Positions 26,531 through 33,874 of a DNA stretch of 34,432 nucleotides are shown here, one piece after another (the first letter of the stretch is position 1; each line of letters starts with the position of its first letter). Made by a program: the position numbers and the translations under genes. The notes beneath the pieces were generated by a model. That model worked only from the letters and a program-made list of their open reading frames with translations, had not been told where the DNA came from and made no database searches. Origin of the DNA: Paulinella micropora (lineage: Eukaryota; Cercozoa; Imbricatea; Euglyphida; Paulinellidae). The stretch lies in assembly GCA_019918135.1 (NCBI GenBank), contig WBZZ01006250.1, positions 1-34,432 of the forward strand. The letters are read 5' to 3'.

Positions 26531-27340
26531 TTATTCATCGTCGTCGTCCTGTGTGCTAAATCGCCATTCTTGGTCTCCGTAAATAGTTCGCCATGTGTTC
26601 TGGCATTCTTCCAGAGAGGGTAATTGTATAAATCTTGGTCTCCTTCCACCTATGGTTTTCTTTGTTTCCCTTGCATCGGGGATCAGTTTTTTCATTTGCA
26701 TCCAGAAACTTGTCTGCGAAGTATGAGGGTCATTAATATTTGATTTATATATGTCATACATTACTTCTTTTGAAACTTCATCTCCAAATTGTATTTCTGG
26801 CATTCCGCTTGAAATATGGCCATCATTTAAACAATCTAACCACCACTTCCGCATTTTAGATAATGTTTTTACTTTTTGTTGTCGTAGTCCGCCTGTTAAT
26901 ATTGTCTCGCGATCGTTAAAAGTGCTAAGATCTCGTTCGGCAAGAAACTTCGCCAGTCGCTGTCGGTCAATTGCACGAATATCCGCAATCACTTTTCTTT
27001 TTTCGTTTTCTTTCATTAGTGCCAATTCGTCCGATACTTCCAATACCAGCCATCGTTGCTCCGTCGTTCCTGCGGGGACAACCCATTCTTCGTTAGAAGC
27101 AAGCACCAAGAAGAAGATATTTTCTAATGTGAGATTTGGTAAATATTTTCGTTTGAGAGTGAGTGTATTTTCGGATACCATTTTCTTAATAGTGCCCGCT
27201 CGTTCTTTATCACCACCCCACACCATTTCGTCCATATATACAACTATAGCCCGTGCTAGTTGTGCATTGAAGTCTCCCAATACTTCTTTCACATCGGAGG
27301 GCTGAAAGTAATATTCGCCACCAATAATATCTTTGAACAT
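26531..27340 (-). CDS. SF3 helicase, C-terminal part of a frameshifted primase-helicase
   Basis: 269 aa counted from a Met just downstream of a frame break. It begins immediately after the expected Walker A loop with MFKDIIGG, then shows the Walker B strand (AIVVYMDEM), motif C with its sensor Asn (FFLVLASNEEW) and an arginine-finger-like TEQRWLVLEV, the order of viral superfamily 3 (D5/poxvirus-type) helicases. It ends with an acidic tail. The N-terminal primase and the start of the helicase are in the next frame at 27342-28973. The break falls within 27341-27358, in the P-loop, and one missing base explains it. If the break is real, the helicase is inactive. Role: unwinding at the replication origin. 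Confidence 0.85.
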   Translation of the reverse strand: MFKDIIGGEYYFQPSDVKEVLGDFNAQLARAIVVYMDEMVWGGDKERAGTIKKMVSENTLTLKRKYLPNLTLENIFFLVLASNEEWVVPAGTTEQRWLVLEVSDELALMKENEKRKVIADIRAIDRQRLAKFLAERDLSTFNDRETILTGGLRQQKVKTLSKMRKWWLDCLNDGHISSGMPEIQFGDEVSKEVMYDIYKSNINDPHTSQTSFWMQMKKLIPDARETKKTIGGRRPRFIQLPSLEECQNTWRTIYGDQEWRFSTQDDDDE

Positions 27341-27341
27341 T

Positions 27342-28973
27342 TCAAGGATAATTCCCTTCTGCTCGTTCTGTGCTGGTTAGCACCAAAGATAAATGTAATT
27401 TCTCCCACTGCTTTTGGTAAATGTGTGCAAACATATCTAAAACCTTTTTATAGACATTTTGGTCTCCACCGCACCATCTGTTTAGAATATGTTGAAAGAA
27501 TGGCTCGTTTTTCTCTTCTTCTGGAGTAAATGATTTTACATCGTGCAATGTGTCGGCGGGGACGGCAAATCCTTTGAATAAGTTATAAAACCCTTTTTTA
27601 TTGTCATCAAAGTATGCCTTGGGGTCAAAGATAATATCATTTACCTCTCGTCGTTTCGGGTGAGTATTCCACATTTTGTATAAATCAACAACATTCAATG
27701 TGGCGGGGTTTTTGCCTAGTGCTATCCAGTCTTCCTTTGAAAGATTAGTCTTTATTCTTTTGTTTTTGAAGAAGGCCTCCATCGCCGTTTCTGTTTTATA
27801 ACGAAACATCATTTTATCCCTAGCATCAATGTATTCTTCAATTATGGTTGGCTTTGCCAAGTTAGCAAAACAATATGATTTGTTCATCCATGCTAGAGCG
27901 GTTTCTAGAAAATCTTTGAATTTTTCAATCGTCTTACACTCACTGCCAAGTCGCCGTAAGTCATCAATAGTGTTGATATCGTGAGCAATTGCGGGAGTAA
28001 ATTCATGAATTCGCACACCTTTACCTTCACAACCCGTATCATGGCAGTAGAAATAAAGCCCGTCTCGTTTCCACACAACATAGCAGTTGTCGCTTTGGTT
28101 CTCCTCGCCATTTATGATACATTTTCTCACTCCTTTCGTTTTTAAAATAAACATTCGTTGCTTTTGCTCTTTTATCTCCACATTAGGCACTTTACTGAGT
28201 ATGATTTGTTCAACTTCGGCAATAGTTGTGTGCTGGTATCGTCGCAGAGAAGTGTATTCGGGCAGTTTAACACTATAATATGAGGTTTCGTCGGGTCGCA
28301 TGATTAAGTAATCATCAATTTCCACATTTTTCAATAGTTTCAATGTATTGGTTTTTGGTGTATAAGAGTATGAAAGCAACACACGACTGCTCCCGTCTTT
28401 GTGAGAGTAAATAGTGCGAAATGCTCGGTTCTTGTTATACACGGAGATATCCAGAATGGTTCGCAGTTCAATTTTTTTATCCTGTCGTTCAAAGGTAAAG
28501 CAGAGGTCAGTGTAATTTTTTTCAATAATAGTTTCAACGAATTTCCAAAATTCTTTTTGTGTGTCGCAGTTGGCAAATACGAAGCCGTTGTCATATGAAA
28601 AGTGGCACGACATCTTATCACCCTTGCAAGCATCCAAGTATTTGGCCTTTTTCGGGTTGTATTTCATACCAAGTAGTTGAAATACATTTTCCATTAAATC
28701 GTTCCATCGTTCATACATCTTCTCTCGCGAGATACTCAAGTTATCGCCGTCCAAATCGGCAAACATTCGCTGTGGCTTACCATCCATCAACACTTCGTAA
28801 AAATGTTTTTGTTCTTCGGGGGTTTTTTCAATCAATTCAATAAAGTCTTCTTGGTTTGGTAAAGTAGTAAATTGTTTGTTGCCCCATTTGATAAGGATTT
28901 CGGCCGTTTTGCCCTCCAGTGCTTCTTCCTGTTTCCAGTGCCAGTTGCCATTGTCCAACATAGGGGCGGTCAT
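27342..28973 (-). CDS. Archaeo-eukaryotic primase/PrimPol with SF3 helicase start (frameshifted)
   Basis: 543 aa from the ATG at 28973. The N-terminal AEP domain shows all three catalytic motifs: FADLDGD with D73/D75, SCH at 122-124, and LDISVYNKNRAFR with D175, R183 and R186. A UL52/PrimPol-like zinc ribbon follows: C285, C297 and CHDTGC with C310/H311/C315; the usual His after the first Cys seems replaced. Residues about 340-520 match the D5-N type linker (FNLFKGF-like, FFQHILNRWCGGD), then the approach to the helicase P-loop (LVLTSTERAEG) before the frame is lost at 27342. With the 26531-27340 segment this makes a primase-helicase of about 810 residues, the replication protein of virophages and Polinton-like viruses. 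No separate DNA polymerase was seen, so the AEP may also polymerise. Confidence 0.87.
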   Translation of the reverse strand: MTAPMLDNGNWHWKQEEALEGKTAEILIKWGNKQFTTLPNQEDFIELIEKTPEEQKHFYEVLMDGKPQRMFADLDGDNLSISREKMYERWNDLMENVFQLLGMKYNPKKAKYLDACKGDKMSCHFSYDNGFVFANCDTQKEFWKFVETIIEKNYTDLCFTFERQDKKIELRTILDISVYNKNRAFRTIYSHKDGSSRVLLSYSYTPKTNTLKLLKNVEIDDYLIMRPDETSYYSVKLPEYTSLRRYQHTTIAEVEQIILSKVPNVEIKEQKQRMFILKTKGVRKCIINGEENQSDNCYVVWKRDGLYFYCHDTGCEGKGVRIHEFTPAIAHDINTIDDLRRLGSECKTIEKFKDFLETALAWMNKSYCFANLAKPTIIEEYIDARDKMMFRYKTETAMEAFFKNKRIKTNLSKEDWIALGKNPATLNVVDLYKMWNTHPKRREVNDIIFDPKAYFDDNKKGFYNLFKGFAVPADTLHDVKSFTPEEEKNEPFFQHILNRWCGGDQNVYKKVLDMFAHIYQKQWEKLHLSLVLTSTERAEGNYP

Positions 28974-29082
28974 TGTATATCAGTGGTCAGATTTTTTTAT
29001 AGAAAAATAATTAAATTGTTCTATATATTTATACCCATATGTTATCTTATCCTTAGATGAAATTAAAATATTCTATATATAC

Positions 29083-29628
29083 TCACCGCAACCAAAAGGG
29101 AGTGTTGTTTCGTATTTTATTGTAGCAGTCGCAAAGTTCATATCCTCTGTAAGCATTACAAAAGGTGCATTGGTAAAAGGCCTTTCGCATGCATGTCGTG
29201 TGGTAGTATTTGTCCTTGTTCGGGTATCGTGCTATTATATTTTTTGAAATCGCCCTTTTACTTTCGCAGTGGCTACAAAATTTAACATTGGGGTCGTTAA
29301 GTCTAACTAGCAACGACAACTCTTTATTCATTTCGCGATTGTTAAACCGCTTGACACAATGTGATCCAATAATCATCTCAGCACCACTGGTTCTGTGCTT
29401 GATTATGAAGTTCTTTGTAATTATGTGCCCACAGCAACAATAACTTTCTGTGCCACCTTCTAGCATATGTGCCACCTGACAGTCTTTAGTTTCCCATCGG
29501 CCGTCGGGGGCAACAAAACGGACAGCATTGATTAAATTTAAAAAATAATTTCCCTCCGTGTAATCAATGTGCAATTGTAAATCTTCGTGTGCCCAGTATG
29601 GGCGTGTCATCAGCAGTCTAGTGTCCAT
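29083..29628 (-). CDS. Cys/His-rich zinc-binding protein
   Basis: 181 aa from the ATG at 29628. Two or three zinc sites are visible: CCCGHIITKNFIIKH with a later IGSHCVKRF (a CxCGH...GSHC arrangement seen in uncharacterised proteins of large DNA viruses), CSHCES with CMRKAF, and CTFCNA with CDCY near the C-terminus. The N-terminal 50 residues are non-Cys. The likely role is nucleic-acid binding or transcription control, judged from fold type only. It lies upstream of the primase gene on the same strand with a 109-base gap, and near the origin-like region, suggesting an early replication or regulatory gene. Confidence 0.7.
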   Translation of the reverse strand: MDTRLLMTRPYWAHEDLQLHIDYTEGNYFLNLINAVRFVAPDGRWETKDCQVAHMLEGGTESYCCCGHIITKNFIIKHRTSGAEMIIGSHCVKRFNNREMNKELSLLVRLNDPNVKFCSHCESKRAISKNIIARYPNKDKYYHTTCMRKAFYQCTFCNAYRGYELCDCYNKIRNNTPFWLR

Positions 29629-29665
29629 AGTATATCTACCATGATATACTTATATATAAAATAAT

Positions 29666-29896
29666 TTATATATTTACCGCCAGACTATCCCGCAATCGCC
29701 TCAAACTTATCAATTCTTCCTTTTGTTTTTCGTATCGCTCCTTCCGCTGTGCCTTAATTCTTTCCTTATTTTTGTGGTAGTAAGCCTTGGCATTTGCTCG
29801 GTTCTTATCGGGGTGTGCCTTCAAGTAAGCACTCGCCCTTTCCCTCCTTATTAATACCCGTTCGTCGGGCGTGTTATATTTCTTTTGTCTCGGCAT
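29666..29896 (-). CDS. Small basic repeat protein, paralogue of the 30367 ORF
   Basis: 76 aa from the ATG at 29896. It is very rich in Lys, Arg, Glu and Tyr, with the repeated pattern AYYHKNKERIKAQRKERYEKQKEE preceded by ASAYLKAHPDKNRANA. The same Y-x(2)-N+-x-+I pattern recurs in the plus-strand ORF at 30367, so the two are related. Such Lys/Tyr helical repeats occur in phage and large-virus DNA-associated proteins. It faces away from the repeat-rich region 29897-30366, from which both paralogues diverge. DNA binding is inferred from charge. Confidence 0.65.
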   Translation of the reverse strand: MPRQKKYNTPDERVLIRRERASAYLKAHPDKNRANAKAYYHKNKERIKAQRKERYEKQKEELISLRRLRDSLAVNI

Positions 29897-30084
29897 GTTA
29901 TATATATAATCATATTGTTTTAATTATTTAAATCAAAATTGTTTAATCATTAGATTTCCACTGGATTTCCATCATTAAAGGTCGGACGACTGCGAGAGAG
30001 AGCAGAGGGAGATTTATTAAAATTCATCTTCCTGCCCCCTGTCCGACCTTTGGCCTTGGGAGCCGAAAACCCTTTTATATAGGG

Positions 30085-30103
30085 CTATACTATTTTAGTA
30101 TAG
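30085..30103. promoter_or_regulatory. 8-bp stem hairpin before a T tract
   Basis: CTATACTA, three T, then TAGTATAG, followed closely by a run of T (30107-30117). It could be a transcription end signal or a structural element of the origin-like region; the sequence does not decide. Confidence 0.4.
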
Positions 30104-30314
30104 ACTATTTTTTTTTTCTTATATAAGGTTGGACACCTTGGACAGATAAAAAAAAGATTAATAGTAAGAATAATAATATATAAAATCCTTTAAAAAACAT
30201 AATAAAAAGTGTCCAACCTTCAAAAACTGAGGTCGGACACGGCCAACGTGGGGGGTTGGACACTATGTAGGAAGCGGTATTTTATAAAAACTCTCTCTCC
30301 CGTGCTCATACATT

Positions 30315-30363
30315 AAGTGGTATATAGTATATTTATGTTAAACATAAGCGGTATATAGTATAT
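30315..30363 (+). promoter_or_regulatory. Duplicated TATA-like element upstream of the 30367 ORF
   Basis: AAGTGGTATATAGTATAT (30315-30332) and AAGCGGTATATAGTATAT (30346-30363) differ at one base. A shorter AAGCGGTAT occurs at 30272. The first copy is 34 bases from the ATG and suits a TATA box; the second ends 3 bases before it and may be a regulatory copy. Confidence 0.5.
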
Positions 30364-30366
30364 ACA

Positions 30367-30693
30367 ATGGATACCGACATTAAGGAAGAATTGAAATTCT
30401 TAATGAATGCACCCGATACAAAACAGCAACGATACAGAAAAAAGTATAAGGAGAAACATCCAGAGAAAATAAAAGAAAAACAAAAGAGGTATGTGGAGAA
30501 GAATAGAGATAAAATAAATGAATGACGAAGGGAATATTACAAGAGAAATAAAGACAAAATACAGCAACAACAAAAGAAATATTTAGACAGCAATAGAGCA
30601 ATAATAAATGAATACAGAAGGGAATACTACAAAAAGAAACATGATGTGAGCACTAATCCTGACATTGAATACTTAAAGACACTTGATTTTTAA
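30367..30693 (+). pseudogene. Small basic repeat protein ORF with an internal TGA
   Basis: The ATG at 30367 opens a 108-codon frame ending in TAA at 30691-30693, interrupted by TGA at 30523-30525 (codon 53). Reading on both sides of the stop is the same Lys/Arg/Tyr/Asn repeat type (KRYVEKNRDKINE before; REYYKRNKDKIQ, then NEYRREYYKKK after), so the frame was one gene. At the equivalent place in the next repeat the bases encode Tyr, so the stop looks like a point change or small error. It is related to the 76-aa protein on the other side of the repeat region. With only the first part translated it would make a 52-aa peptide. Confidence 0.6.
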
Positions 30694-30700
30694 CTCAACA

Positions 30701-30751
30701 ACCCCCCCACCCCCCGTTTCAACTTCGTTGAAACCCGCCCCCCTTCCCCCC
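30701..30751. terminator. C-tract island around a perfect hairpin
   Basis: GTTTCAAC, TTC loop, GTTGAAAC (30716-30734) begins 23 bases after the preceding ORF stop and is framed by four C runs (30701-30715 and 30735-30751). The hairpin may end transcription. The complementary strand has four G runs of six or more and could fold as a G-quadruplex. It is an isolated GC-rich spot in AT-rich DNA next to the terminal palindrome. Confidence 0.5.
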
Positions 30752-30758
30752 TATGGTC

Positions 30759-31158
30759 ATTTGTATATATAAGGGTTGTCTATCCGCAAAATATGAAAAA
30801 AGCCGTTAGAATGTATAAAACCTTCAACGGATACAACGAAAAAAGTGTCCAACCCTTATGAAAACTATCAAATGTTTTCTAAAAATCAACAAACTAAGCA
30901 CATTTAGAAAGAATTAAGACATATTAAGCACATAGTCCATATAAACTTTGTTTATATATATTTTTATGTAGTAAAAATATGGACTATGTGCTTAATATGT
31001 CTTAATTCTTTCTAAATGTGCTTAGTTTGTTGATTTTTAGAAAAGATTTGATAGTTTTCATAAGGGTTGGACACTTTTTTCGTTGTATCCGTTGAAGGTT
31101 TTATACATTCTAACGGCTTTTTTCATACTTTGCGGATAGACAACCCTTATATATACAA

Positions 31159-31160
<2 letters not shown>
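30759..31160. repeat. 402-bp terminal palindrome with branched tip
   Basis: Arms of 182 bases (30759-30940 and 30979-31160) are reverse complements with two mismatches that I could find (CAAAATATG against CAAAGTATG, and AAATG against AAATC). The 38-base centre is not a plain loop: ATAAAC-TTT-GTTTAT (30941-30955) and ATATTTTTA-TGTAG-TAAAAATAT (30958-30980) form two small hairpins, so the folded strand is T- or Y-shaped. Each arm carries one GGTTGGACAC copy. Sequence right of 31160 is microsatellite. This is the form expected of a hairpin telomere or its duplex replication copy; a recent inverted duplication is the alternative. Confidence 0.9.
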
Positions 31161-31190
<30 letters not shown>

Positions 31191-31224
31191 ATACATATAT
31201 ATATATATATGTATATATATATAG
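31161..31224. repeat. TA/CATA microsatellite
   Basis: Alternating AT with ATAC interruptions directly abuts the terminal palindrome and marks the start of the flanking DNA. Confidence 0.85.
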
Positions 31225-31510
31225 GCTGTTATCCAGAGTGCCGCGGCGTCCCCTTCGCCCCCTCCCCCCGCCGGCCCTCCTTCCGTCTGGTATGCACGTA
31301 GCCCTCAGTGGTTATGTTCATACCATATCCTTCACACCACATCCCTCCACTTTGGCTCACTACTGCCTTTCTGTCTTCTGAGTCCCGTCCCTACTTCCTT
31401 GACATCCTCCCAAGCTGCATGTTATGTGTGGTTCCATGTCATAATACATACATACGACATACTGAATTTCTATGTCAAGTATGGAGCCAAATGTCAGAGT
31501 GGTAGAATAA
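31225..31510. other. Non-coding flank, nothing recognised
   Basis: Mixed-composition unique sequence with a short C-rich stretch near 31250-31290. Open frames here are short and lack any recognisable protein pattern. Confidence 0.5.
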
Positions 31511-31532
31511 CATACATACACACATACATACA

Positions 31533-31564
<32 letters not shown>
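31511..31564. repeat. CATA tetranucleotide microsatellite
   Basis: Tandem CATA units with a few CACA variants. It is the reverse complement of the TATG array that follows at 31611. Confidence 0.9.
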
Positions 31565-31566
<2 letters not shown>

Positions 31567-31610
31567 CTTGAGTAATATGTTATGTCTGCATGAACTCATG
31601 TAGGCATCTT

Positions 31611-31673
31611 GTGTATGTATGTATTTATGTATGTATGTATGTATGTATATATGTGTGTATGTATTTATGTATG

Positions 31674-31707
<34 letters not shown>

Positions 31708-31894
31708 TTTATGTATGTATGTATGTATCCATGTATGTATCCATGTATGTATGTATGTATGTATGTATGTATGTATCCATATGTATGTATCTATGTATGT
31801 ATCCATGTATGTATGTATGTATGTATGTATGTATCTATGTATATGTATCTACGTATTTATGTATGTATGTATGTATGTATGTATGTATGTATTT
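31611..31894. repeat. TATG tetranucleotide microsatellite
   Basis: Tandem GTAT units for about 280 bases with scattered variants (TTTATG, ATCCATG). Open frames through it encode only MYVC-type repeats and are not genes. Confidence 0.95.
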
Positions 31895-32343
31895 CATGGC
31901 ATAGGCAAGCCACACCGCACTCTCCGGCCATTGAGGAGGCGGAGACGCGCCTGATTTCTTTTACGTTACCGCGGACCGACTCCAATGCCGCGAAGACCCG
32001 CAGTCCCGACCGAGATGCCTTCTATGCCAACCTCTACCTCAGCCTCTGGTAAGGAATAGTGAAAACATTCGGCCACCACAAATTTCGGCAAAAAAATAAC
32101 GTATCTTGCGGTAAAAAGTTGGGGGAAAAATTCCTGCCACCCAAAGTTTTGGGAAAAAACAACGTATTCTGCGGTGGCAAATCACTGGCCGAAACATTTC
32201 CTGGCCGAAATTTTTCACTCGTCCTTACGATGATGCATGCATACGCGAAGACAATGTCTAATATTTTTTGAAATTATTTCCGTGAAATTTTCACGCAAAT
32301 CCGGTTAGTAAATTGTACGTTACCGCGTAGATATGTATGAAAT
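31895..32343. other. Non-coding flank with a diverged tandem duplication
   Basis: Mostly unique sequence. Two similar 64-67-base units lie at about 32071-32134 and 32136-32202; both contain GCCACC, then AACGTAT-CTGCGGT and end in ATTCCT or TTTCCT. No gene was seen. Confidence 0.55.
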
Positions 32344-32373
32344 ATTATATATATATATATATATATGAAATAT

Positions 32374-32408
<35 letters not shown>
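32344..32408. repeat. TA microsatellite
   Basis: Two TA arrays separated by TGAAATAT, the second interrupted by AAAT. Confidence 0.9.
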
Positions 32409-32509
32409 GTATCCACGTATACATTTCCATATATTTGACTTAGGTATGAAATCAACGGAGATGCTGAGGAGTCTTTCAAGTTCATTTCAGCCGCAACAAG
32501 CTTGACGTA

Positions 32510-32522
32510 TCTCTCTCCTCTT

Positions 32523-32574
<52 letters not shown>
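32510..32574. repeat. TC microsatellite
   Basis: A long uninterrupted TC run preceded by CT-rich variants. Confidence 0.95.
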
Positions 32575-32577
<3 letters not shown>

Positions 32578-32851
32578 TTACTTACCCGCATACATAATCT
32601 CGTAGGCATCGTACGACAAACCGAGACTACACGTGCAACGTTCGGGCCATTATTATGACATATGTACCTGTAGATAACATTTTGTATGTCTGTATGCATG
32701 TAAGTATGTATGTATGTATTTAGGTATGGTAGGACGAATCGGGACTACATGTGTAGCTTGGCCCGAGTACACAAAGCTTCTCGCGCGAAAATGGTATAAA
32801 TTTCTTGTATGTGTATGTATGTGTGTATGGATGGAATCGATATACTGTGTG
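32575..32851. other. Non-coding flank, nothing recognised
   Basis: Unique sequence with a short TATG run near 32700-32720. No coding pattern was seen. Confidence 0.5.
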
Positions 32852-32907
<56 letters not shown>

Positions 32908-32926
32908 CATCTATCCATTCATTCAT

Positions 32927-33013
<87 letters not shown>

Positions 33014-33080
33014 CCTATCTACCTACCTACCTATCTACCTACCTGCCTATCTATCTACCTACCTACCTATCTATCTATCC

Positions 33081-33150
<70 letters not shown>
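32852..33150. repeat. ATCT tetranucleotide microsatellite
   Basis: About 300 bases of ATCT units, with ATCC and ACCT variants clustered at 32905-32930 and 33010-33080. Open frames give only IYLS repeats. Confidence 0.95.
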
Positions 33151-33151
<1 letters not shown>

Positions 33152-33447
33152 CAGGTACAGGCAGCCAGCCAACGTTGAACTTCCCTCTGCCAACCGTAAA
33201 GAAGAAACTAAGTAAAGATTATTCCCTTCCCATCCTTTATCTATCTTCGACCTGTAGTCTTCCTTCTTATGGAGCCCCCTTGTTCCCGGAGCCAACACGT
33301 GAGTGCGGATGAGGGCTGTCAAAAATGTATCTGACTCCTTAATATCCTGCGGTTTACGAATACTTATTAAATACCCCCAGCAGGATCAGTTCCTGGGAAT
33401 TCCTGATGCCCCGATTATTATTCATGACTCTCAAATTCCTGAAAAAG

Positions 33448-33488
<41 letters not shown>

Positions 33489-33601
33489 TTTGTTTTTTCA
33501 AGAGAGAGATGCAGTTGGTTCCTTCGATCATGTGTCCGACAGTGTCCACTTAACGGACCAAGTCAGAGTCGACGAAATTTCTTAAATTTTTTTATTACAT
33601 A
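33151..33601. other. Non-coding flank with a 37-base T run
   Basis: Unique sequence containing poly-T at 33451-33487. On the minus strand this is a poly-A tract, possibly the tail of an old retroposed copy; no source element or target duplication was identified. Confidence 0.5.
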
Positions 33602-33874
33602 TTACTGACGACATTCAAGAGAAAAAAAAATAGTTTTTCGATTTTGGTTGGAATTTTAATTTTGGTTGGAATTTCGATTTTGGTTGGAAATTTGAATTTT
33701 TCAAATTAACTGTTATATTCGTCCGCAAAATATCGTAAATTTTCGCGAGATGTTACAGTTAAAGTGGAAAATTTGAATTTTTGCCACAAAAATGAAAAAC
33801 TAACACAAAATTAAAATTCCAACTAAAATCTAAAACTTGAACTAATTTTTTTTCCTCTTGAATGTCGTCAGTAA
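33602..33874. mobile_element. 273-bp foldback MITE with TA target duplication
   Basis: Terminal inverted repeats of 29 bases start TTACTGACGACATTCAAGAG (33602-33630 and 33846-33874) and differ at one base. The element is flanked by TA on both sides, as for Tc1/mariner-type insertions. Inside, GATTTTGGTTGGAATTT-like units repeat three times near 33639-33690 and have a diverged complement near 33805-33835, so most of the element folds on itself. It has no coding capacity and depends on a transposase supplied elsewhere. Confidence 0.8.

Larger units (their letters stand above)
29897..30366. other. Origin-like intergenic region with GGTYGGACAC repeats
   Basis: No gene. Copies or close variants of GGTYGGACAC occur at 29980 (+), 30040-30048 (-), 30127 (+), 30209-30218 (-), 30231 (+) and 30254 (+). 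Two more sit inside the terminal palindrome at 30845-30854 (-) and 31065-31074 (+). A hairpin, an AT-rich tract (30090-30200) and two TATA-type repeats also lie here. Clustered short repeats in both orientations next to AT-rich DNA are what initiator-binding sites look like; the function is inferred. Confidence 0.6.
16471..31160. mobile_element. AT-rich virus-like DNA element with hairpin terminus
   Basis: Compact coding on both strands, short intergenic gaps and AT-rich composition distinguish this block from both flanks. Hallmark proteins are an A32-like packaging ATPase, a primase-polymerase with SF3 helicase, a PLA2-like-domain protein and an S74 fibre. The right end is a long inverted repeat with a branched tip, preceded by an iteron-like repeat region. 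This set resembles Polinton-like viruses, virophages and other midsize eukaryotic DNA viruses, but no double-jelly-roll capsid protein, protein-primed polymerase, retroviral-type integrase or adenain is recognisable. The left end has no matching hairpin, so it may be truncated. Several genes carry single frame breaks, so it is either a decaying integrated copy or an intact one with sequence errors. Confidence 0.82.

Noticed and set aside
31590..32052. Open frames of over 100 codons through the TATG array
   Set aside because: They translate only microsatellite units (MYVC repeats) in several frames at once.
32714..33312. Open frames of 136-167 codons encoding IYLS repeats
   Set aside because: They are the ATCT microsatellite read in each frame; no flanking protein pattern.
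33451..33487. Poly-T tract as the tail of a SINE or LINE on the minus strand
   Set aside because: No target-site duplication, internal promoter boxes or coding remnant could be identified.
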